From Pseudoalteromonas sp. HM-SA03 (GTDB taxonomy: Bacteria; Pseudomonadota; Gammaproteobacteria; Enterobacterales; Alteromonadaceae): DNA of 35,275 bases. Location of the stretch: positions 1 to 35,275 of the forward strand of contig NZ_NSDG01000089.1 of assembly GCF_002289345.1 (NCBI RefSeq), given 5' to 3'. Below are positions 29,985 to 35,275 of this stretch, piece by piece. The notes under the pieces are model-generated. The model searched no databases. It saw only the letters and a list, made by a program, of their open reading frames with translations, and was not told the origin of the DNA. How positions within the stretch are numbered: position 1 is the stretch's first letter; the number at the start of each line of letters is the position of its first letter. Both the position numbers and the translations under genes were made by a program.

Positions 29985-32210
29985 TTGCAGCTGCCATCTA
30001 CTTGGATTCTGATATGTTTTGGAATAATTCAGGGTTGCTTCAGTGCGGTATTTCTTCTCGACAATTGGCGATTAGCCGCAATAAGCATATTCCTCTACTT
30101 CATGGGCCGCTATTCTAAGCTTTTTTGTCCTATATTGGCAGGGTTTATTTTAGGGATTTCCATTGTTCTTAGTCATTACTTTGTTTTTTATCAGCTAAAA
30201 ATACCAGAAATTTGGCAATCGCAGCTTGTTACTGCTTCGGGTAAAGTTATTGAAGTTGATAATTCTGTGATTGGTGAAGCGTTAAAGGTGCAGCTAGAGC
30301 AAGTTGACGGCTACCAGTTTGCGCGTTGGCGTATTGTAAATGCAAAGCTTTATCGTGATTCATCAACGCCTATGTTGCGTGTTGGTGACCACATTGAATT
30401 TACGGTAAAACTTAAACGTTATCGTAGCCGAGTTAATATCGGACTTTTTAACGCTGAATTGCACGCGTTTAGAAAGCATATGTATTTCAAGGGCAGTATC
30501 AAAACAATCAACTCGCTAGTGAAGGACACTACGTGGCGAGATAACTATCGCTTATTCATAGATAAAAAGCTCAATGGGCTCAGCTATGCTTGGCTGTATT
30601 ATATTTTGTTAACTGGCGATACAAGCAAAGTCGACTTCGAAAACAAAACACAATTTAGAAGTCTTGGTTTGAACCATCTGTTAGCGATTTCAGGGCTTCA
30701 TATCGGCATGGTATTTACCATCGCATTTTTGCTGATAAAAGTCGTGCTGTATTGTATCCCGGCAATAATCTCCCAAGCAGCTAACTTACATCAATGGTGT
30801 TTGGTTTTTGCGTTACTCTTGTGTTTTGGTTACGTCATTCTCTGCGGCTACAGTGTATCGGCGACTAGAGCTGTGATCATGGCAATGCTATGGGTTGCAT
30901 GTTACCTCTTTGCCGTGCGCCTTAAAGCACTTCAGGTGTTAACGGCTGCGTTGACAATCGTCTTGGTGGTAGACCCGTTTTCACTACTCAATCCTGGTTT
31001 ATATTATTCCTTTTTTGCGGTAGCTATCATCGTAACGTTAGTGACAAAAGTCGGCCGAGGTTTAGATGCGAAACTGCTTGCGTTGATTAAGTTGCAGCTT
31101 GCGTTATTTATCTGTCTGTTGCCACTCAACCTGTATTTCTTTTCTGGTTCGAGCATCATTTCATTAGTTGCGAATATCATAGTGATCCCGTTGATTTCTG
31201 TTGTGGTATTTCCGCTACTACTGCTTCATGTTACTGCGTTGCACGCTATTGGTTGGCAACTTCCACTTCATCTAGTTGATAGTGGGTTAGTGGTCCTGTT
31301 TGAGCTGTTGCAAAGCGCTCCACTAACTTGGGTAGATATACCCAGCGTTTCGTCCGTGTTTCTCATAACCAGCTACTTAAGTACTTTGCTGCTGTTTTTA
31401 TTCAGAAATTATTTTGGTTTATTACCTATATTAATTTTCCTCGTTCAGTATCAATTTCGAGCCTCTCCGCTATGGCAAGTTGATGTCTTTGATGTCGGTC
31501 ACGGAACCGCTGTGTTAGTTTCTCGTAATAACAAAGGGCTGCTCTATGATGTGGGGGCCAAGTATTTTGGCTATTTTTCAATGTTCGAGTTTGTGATAAA
31601 ACCCTATCTTTTGAATAATCGAATTACGCTGCAAGATACCATTATTAGTCATAATGATGGCGACCATAACGGTGGCGTTGACGACCTCATTGCTTTTGAT
31701 GGCGGGAAATCGTTACAGCGTTTTCACCCAGCAAGTGCAGCTGATAGTTGTGTGCTAGGAACACATCAATTTCAAGGGCTAGACGTATCTGTGATCTGGC
31801 CTCAAGAAATGTCGAACAATGACAATAATAATTCTTGTGTGGTTCGTATCTCTGATGGGCAATTTACGCTTTTATTACCAGGAGATATCGAGAGAGTCAC
31901 TGAAACTAAGCTGCTTAACATTGAAAAAGAAGCACTCAAGGCCGATATATTACTGGTTCCACACCATGGTAGTGGCAGCTCTTCGAGCGAGCAGTTTATT
32001 CAAGCGGTTGAACCAGATATTGCGATATTTTCTCGTGCCTTTTATTCGCCTTGGAAAATTCCCAATGAGAAAGTGATTGAAAGATACCAAAGAGTAGGGA
32101 GCACACTATTGGATACCGCCTTAGATGGCCACATAAAGATCTCAATTTTTGCTCAAGAAATTACAGTTGAACGAGCTCGAGAAGTGGAAAATTACTGGTT
32201 TCTCAGATAA
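29964..32210 (+). CDS. comEC: ComEC/Rec2 family DNA-uptake channel
   Basis: Inner-membrane channel that passes single-stranded DNA into the cytoplasm during natural transformation. The 748-residue protein has an N-terminal hydrophobic part with a DUF4131/OB-like region (about 20-190). A competence membrane domain (about 200-500, with LLTGDTSKVD and LGLNHLLAISGLHIGMVF) and a C-terminal metallo-beta-lactamase-like domain follow. The latter shows SHNDGDHNGG (562-571) with His563, Asp565, Asp567 and His568, and LVPHHGSGSSSS. The start at TTG 29964 (MNRFFRHLQLP) has AGG at 29952-29954; TTG 29985 is an alternative. No ATG is available nearby. Followed 62 bases later by msbA, a conserved arrangement. 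Whether the organism is transformable cannot be told from the window. Confidence 0.94.
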   Translation: MNRFFRHLQLPSTWILICFGIIQGCFSAVFLLDNWRLAAISIFLYFMGRYSKLFCPILAGFILGISIVLSHYFVFYQLKIPEIWQSQLVTASGKVIEVDNSVIGEALKVQLEQVDGYQFARWRIVNAKLYRDSSTPMLRVGDHIEFTVKLKRYRSRVNIGLFNAELHAFRKHMYFKGSIKTINSLVKDTTWRDNYRLFIDKKLNGLSYAWLYYILLTGDTSKVDFENKTQFRSLGLNHLLAISGLHIGMVFTIAFLLIKVVLYCIPAIISQAANLHQWCLVFALLLCFGYVILCGYSVSATRAVIMAMLWVACYLFAVRLKALQVLTAALTIVLVVDPFSLLNPGLYYSFFAVAIIVTLVTKVGRGLDAKLLALIKLQLALFICLLPLNLYFFSGSSIISLVANIIVIPLISVVVFPLLLLHVTALHAIGWQLPLHLVDSGLVVLFELLQSAPLTWVDIPSVSSVFLITSYLSTLLLFLFRNYFGLLPILIFLVQYQFRASPLWQVDVFDVGHGTAVLVSRNNKGLLYDVGAKYFGYFSMFEFVIKPYLLNNRITLQDTIISHNDGDHNGGVDDLIAFDGGKSLQRFHPASAADSCVLGTHQFQGLDVSVIWPQEMSNNDNNNSCVVRISDGQFTLLLPGDIERVTETKLLNIEKEALKADILLVPHHGSGSSSSEQFIQAVEPDIAIFSRAFYSPWKIPNEKVIERYQRVGSTLLDTALDGHIKISIFAQEITVERAREVENYWFLR

Positions 32211-32214
32211 TCCA

Positions 32215-32243
32215 TTCAGTTTTAACGATTTGAAAGTTACAAT
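32215..32243 (+). promoter_or_regulatory. Possible promoter of msbA
   Basis: TACAAT (32238-32243) matches five of six -10 bases and lies 17 bases after TTCAGT (32215-32220), a poor -35. Transcription would start near 32250, giving a short leader to the msbA ATG at 32273. It would let the essential msbA-lpxK genes be expressed independently of comEC. Confidence 0.3.
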
Positions 32244-32272
32244 AATGCCATATAGAAAAGTAGAGGCTGGCA

Positions 32273-34012
32273 ATGCAACCAACCGACAAGCAGATTTACG
32301 CTAGATTATTTAGCTATGTAAAAGACTTTAAACTCGCTGCCATATTTTCAGTAATTGGCATGATAGGGTACGCTGCGATGGACGCTTCGTTCGTTGCGTT
32401 AATGGATCCGTTTATCGATGAAGGTCTCACTGCAGGCAATCGCGATGTACTAAAATTGGCGCCCTTTGTTGTCATCGCGTTAGTTATTGGACGTGGTATC
32501 TTTAACTATATGGCATCGTATTGCTTGTCTTATGTTGGATCCCAGGTTGTGCGTGCGTTGCGACAGCAACTATTTGAACACATGTTGTATTTACCTATGT
32601 CGTTTCATGATCAACATTCTAATGGCGAATTGATATCAAAAATCACTTTTGATACGGAGCAGGTACAGCAAGCCGTCACTAAGGCGCTTCAAGTGCTGAT
32701 CCGTGAAGGTGCATTTGTATTTTTCCTACTCATTACGATGTTTTATGCAAGCTGGCAGCTATCACTTATTTTCTTGGTTGTGGTGCCAATCGTGGCAGTG
32801 ATAGTCACAGTGGTGTCTAAGCGTTTTAAGAAAATCTCCAAGAATATTCAAGATGCGATGGGAGAAGTGACGAAAAGCTCTGAGCAAATGATGGCGGGTC
32901 ATAAAGTCATTCATGGCTTCGGTGGCCAAGAAAAAACTATCTCTCACTTTGCTAAAGTTAATAATCATAACCGTCAGCAACGCGTAAAAATGGATGCGAC
33001 TAAAGCGCTGAGTGTATCTATCATCCAAATCATAGCGGCGAGCGCAATGGCGGTAATACTCGCGATTGTCGCAATGCCTTCTATGGTAGATAAAATTTCA
33101 TCGGGTACTTTTGTCACTTTGATCACCTCGATGATGATGATGCTGCGTCCTTTAAAACAACTTGCCAATGTAAATAGTGACCTGCAACGCGGGATCTCTG
33201 CGGCGAAAAGTGTGTTTGCGGTGATTGATCTTGAAAAAGAAAAGGACACTGGCACTCAGTCTTTATCTCGTGCTCAAGGTAACCTACAAGTCAAAGACTT
33301 AACCTTTACTTATCCATCTAAAAACGATCCGGTGATTGAGTCATTAAACCTTGAAATCAAAGCCGGGCAGAGTATTGCGTTGGTTGGTAGAAGTGGTTCA
33401 GGAAAATCAACGATTTCTAATCTATTACCGCGTTACTATGATATTGAAGCGGGCAGTATTGAGTTAGACGGCACAAACATAAATGATTACCAGCTTGCGG
33501 ATCTACGCGCGCAGTTTTCCATCGTGTCGCAGCAAGTAGTGTTGTTTAATGACACCATTGCAAACAATATTATGTACTCGTTAAAGCAACCCTTATCGCA
33601 AGAAGCCCTAGAAAAAGTCGTAAAACAAGCTCACGTCTGGGAATTTGTTAAAGATCTTCCTGAGGGCCTAAATACCCTTGTTGGTGAAAATGGCGTGATG
33701 CTTTCTGGCGGACAACGACAACGTATCGCCATTGCGCGTGCTATTGTAAAAGATGCACCTATCCTTATTTTAGATGAAGCCACATCAGCATTAGACACAG
33801 AATCTGAGCGTTTGATCCAACAAGCGTTGGAAGAGCTGATGGCTGATAAAACAACCATAGTAATTGCCCATCGGTTATCGACAATCGAGCGTTGCGACTG
33901 CATCTATGTGCTAGATAAAGGCAAGATCATCGAACAAGGCAAGCATGCTGAATTGGTCGCGCAGGAAGGGGTTTATCATGCACTTTGCAAAATGCAGTTT
34001 GGTGAGCAATAA
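32273..34012 (+). CDS. msbA: Lipid A export ATP-binding/permease protein MsbA
   Basis: Homodimeric ABC flippase that moves lipid A-core from the inner to the outer leaflet of the inner membrane, essential for lipopolysaccharide assembly. The 579-residue protein has six membrane helices (about 20-310) with the type IV ABC exporter pattern. The nucleotide-binding domain follows: Walker A GRSGSGKST (372-380), Q-loop SIVSQQVVLF, signature LSGGQRQR (477-484), Walker B ILILDEATSALD and H-loop AHRLSTIERCD. The length is close to the 582 of E. coli. The stop codon is immediately followed by the lpxK start codon with no gap, so the two are translationally coupled. Confidence 0.97.
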   Translation: MQPTDKQIYARLFSYVKDFKLAAIFSVIGMIGYAAMDASFVALMDPFIDEGLTAGNRDVLKLAPFVVIALVIGRGIFNYMASYCLSYVGSQVVRALRQQLFEHMLYLPMSFHDQHSNGELISKITFDTEQVQQAVTKALQVLIREGAFVFFLLITMFYASWQLSLIFLVVVPIVAVIVTVVSKRFKKISKNIQDAMGEVTKSSEQMMAGHKVIHGFGGQEKTISHFAKVNNHNRQQRVKMDATKALSVSIIQIIAASAMAVILAIVAMPSMVDKISSGTFVTLITSMMMMLRPLKQLANVNSDLQRGISAAKSVFAVIDLEKEKDTGTQSLSRAQGNLQVKDLTFTYPSKNDPVIESLNLEIKAGQSIALVGRSGSGKSTISNLLPRYYDIEAGSIELDGTNINDYQLADLRAQFSIVSQQVVLFNDTIANNIMYSLKQPLSQEALEKVVKQAHVWEFVKDLPEGLNTLVGENGVMLSGGQRQRIAIARAIVKDAPILILDEATSALDTESERLIQQALEELMADKTTIVIAHRLSTIERCDCIYVLDKGKIIEQGKHAELVAQEGVYHALCKMQFGEQ

Positions 34013-34996
34013 ATGGCATCCCAAATAGAGCAAAGTTGGTATAAAAAACCGGGCCTACTAACACTATTATTGCTTCCGTTAAGCCTGTTATTTGGACTTA
34101 TTAGCTCGATAAGAAAGGGGCTTTATCAACTCGGGTTTTGCCCTGCGTACCGCTCGCCTGTTCCGGTTATTATTGTCGGTAACATCAGTGTGGGCGGTAA
34201 TGGCAAAACGCCATTTGTGCTTTGGTTAGTGCCTTTTCTTGAAAAGCTTGGTTTTAAGGTTGGGGTGATCAGTCGAGGCTACGGTGCGAAACCCAGTTCA
34301 ACCCCGTTTTTGGTCACTGAAGCGACCTCAACGGAAGAGGGCGGTGATGAACCTTGTTTACTCGCCAAACGCTTGAAATGCCCAGTGATGATTGGTGCTG
34401 ATAGACAAGCCAGTATCGAGAAATTATTGGATAGTAGCGATGTAAACATCATCGTCAGCGACGATGGACTACAGCACTATAAATTGGCACGAGATATTGA
34501 GTTCTGTATTGTTGATGCAGTGCGGCGCTTTGGTAATGGCCTATGGATGCCAGCAGGGCCGCTTAGGGAATTACCTAAGCGTATCCAGAGTGTTGATCTT
34601 GCCGTATACAATGGTGGATGCGAGAGTTATTCCTACACGTTAGAGACCGTTGGTTTTTTTCGTGTTACAGATGATAGTCCAGCATCCAATATTGAAATGG
34701 CTGGCGCTTCAGTCTGTGCTATCGGCAATCCCGCGCGATTTGAAAATACGCTACGAGATAGGGGGATTGTTCTGAGTGAAAGCCTACATTTTGCGGATCA
34801 TCATCCATATCAAGCGTCCGACTTCGCGCAAATCGATAACGGCGCTATTTTTATGACAGAGAAAGATGCGGTAAAGTGTCGCGCATTTGCAAAAGATAAT
34901 TGGTATTACCTCAAAGTAGATGCCAAACCTACATCAGCGCTTGAAAAAGCGGTATTAAATTTACTTAAAAAGAAAGAGATTTATCATGGCCTTTGA
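34013..34996 (+). CDS. lpxK: Tetraacyldisaccharide 4'-kinase LpxK
   Basis: Membrane-associated kinase that phosphorylates the 4' position of the lipid A disaccharide precursor (sixth step of the Raetz pathway). The 327-residue protein has an N-terminal hydrophobic anchor (about 14-33, [19 protein letters not shown]). The P-loop [13 protein letters not shown] lies at 56-68, with Lys65 and Thr66. [14 protein letters not shown] (about 147-160) follows. Further conserved parts are GPLREL and [12 protein letters not shown], then [10 protein letters not shown]. It begins directly after the msbA stop and overlaps the Trm112-family gene by 11 bases. Confidence 0.97.
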   Translation: MASQIEQSWYKKPGLLTLLLLPLSLLFGLISSIRKGLYQLGFCPAYRSPVPVIIVGNISVGGNGKTPFVLWLVPFLEKLGFKVGVISRGYGAKPSSTPFLVTEATSTEEGGDEPCLLAKRLKCPVMIGADRQASIEKLLDSSDVNIIVSDDGLQHYKLARDIEFCIVDAVRRFGNGLWMPAGPLRELPKRIQSVDLAVYNGGCESYSYTLETVGFFRVTDDSPASNIEMAGASVCAIGNPARFENTLRDRGIVLSESLHFADHHPYQASDFAQIDNGAIFMTEKDAVKCRAFAKDNWYYLKVDAKPTSALEKAVLNLLKKKEIYHGL

Positions 34997-35183
34997 TACC
35001 AAATTACTAGAAATAATTGCCTGCCCAGTATGTAAAGGCAAATTAAGATATGACAAAGAAAACAAAGAGTTGATCAGCACAGCAGCGAAGCTAGCGTATC
35101 CAATTAAAGATGATATTCCTGTGTTATTGGAAAACGAAGCGCGCGAGCTGAGCAGTGATGAGGTTGAGCAGTGGAATTCGTAG
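34986..35183 (+). CDS. ycaR: Trm112/YcaR family small protein
   Basis: A 65-residue protein of the Trm112 family, as E. coli YcaR. It begins [20 protein letters not shown] with the first zinc-ribbon pair C13-x-x-C16. The second CxxC of eukaryotic Trm112 is absent, as in bacterial members. [13 protein letters not shown] is the other conserved part. In eukaryotes and archaea Trm112 activates methyltransferases; the bacterial partner is not certain. It overlaps lpxK by 11 bases and kdsB by 13, a compact lpxK-ycaR-kdsB unit as in E. coli. Confidence 0.95.
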   Translation: MAFDTKLLEIIACPVCKGKLRYDKENKELISTAAKLAYPIKDDIPVLLENEARELSSDEVEQWNS

Positions 35184-35275
35184 TCGTTATTCCGGCGCGT
35201 TATGCTTCAAGCCGGCTGCCTGGTAAACCGCTTGCTGATATCGGCGGCAAACCAATGATCCAGCGTGTTTACGAA
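35171..35275 (+). CDS. kdsB: CMP-Kdo synthetase KdsB, N-terminal fragment (window edge)
   Basis: The first 35 codons of 3-deoxy-manno-octulosonate cytidylyltransferase, which activates Kdo as CMP-Kdo for addition to lipid A. The visible part reads [20 protein letters not shown] then [13 protein letters not shown], containing the nucleotide-binding PAR-x-x-S-x-R-L-P-G-K-P signature. The start is GTG 35171 with GAGG at 35160-35163 seven bases upstream, and it overlaps the Trm112 gene by 13 bases. The gene is intact to the edge; truncation is due to the window only. Confidence 0.95.
   Translation, partial: MEFVVVIPARYASSRLPGKPLADIGGKPMIQRVYE

Noticed and set aside
1..35275. Mobile element, prophage, CRISPR array or defence island
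   Set aside because: No transposase, integrase, phage structural gene, terminal repeats or regularly spaced repeats were seen. All large genes are chromosomal families in conserved neighbourhoods.

Overview
The window is ordinary chromosomal DNA from a marine-type gammaproteobacterium. It is most likely an alteromonad, and Pseudoalteromonas or a close relative fits best. This is inferred from moderately low G+C, the large 180-kDa-class NAD-glutamate dehydrogenase, a DUF2835 gene directly behind pepN, the msrC-proQ-prc and pyrD-zapC-rlmKL-uup gene orders, and the DUF2062/comEC-msbA-lpxK-Trm112-kdsB block. I see no rRNA, tRNA, CRISPR array, insertion sequence, integrase or phage gene. Codon use and gene density look uniform, so I see no sign of recent transfer.

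Layout. Positions 1-100 hold two tandem terminators of an upstream gene outside the window. A small four-helix membrane protein of unknown function follows (233-610). An operon at 732-4181 encodes MsrC, an acidic 92-residue unknown, the RNA chaperone ProQ and the periplasmic tail-specific protease Prc. NhaC-family transporter (4407-5870) follows, with an elaborate leader: extended -10 promoter, inverted repeat and a long imperfect hairpin. Aminopeptidase N (6025-8610) starts just after a terminator-like hairpin and abuts a DUF2835 gene.

Positions 9082-15961 form a four-gene envelope operon: DUF1302 outer-membrane protein, DUF1329 periplasmic protein, YCF48-type propeller and MMPL/RND permease. 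Together they look like a trans-envelope exporter of unknown, probably lipidic, substrate. It has a promoter with a near-perfect 18-bp palindrome at the predicted transcription start. NAD-glutamate dehydrogenase (16173-21011) comes next behind a large inverted repeat, then pyrD, zapC, a small double zinc-ribbon protein, rlmKL, a glutaredoxin-like gene, uup and a secreted DUF3466 protein.

The last block starts with a minus-strand DUF2062 gene whose 5' end overlaps that of divergently read comEC. It continues with msbA, lpxK, a Trm112-family gene and the start of kdsB, tightly packed or overlapping. These last genes link lipid A-core export (MsbA), lipid A 4'-phosphorylation (LpxK) and CMP-Kdo synthesis (KdsB) in outer-membrane lipopolysaccharide assembly.

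Most protein-coding content is recognisable housekeeping. The parts least explained by known annotation are the DUF1302/DUF1329/YCF48/MMPL operon with its control region, the leader RNA before nhaC, the attenuator-like hairpins before pepN, and the long inverted repeat before the glutamate dehydrogenase gene.
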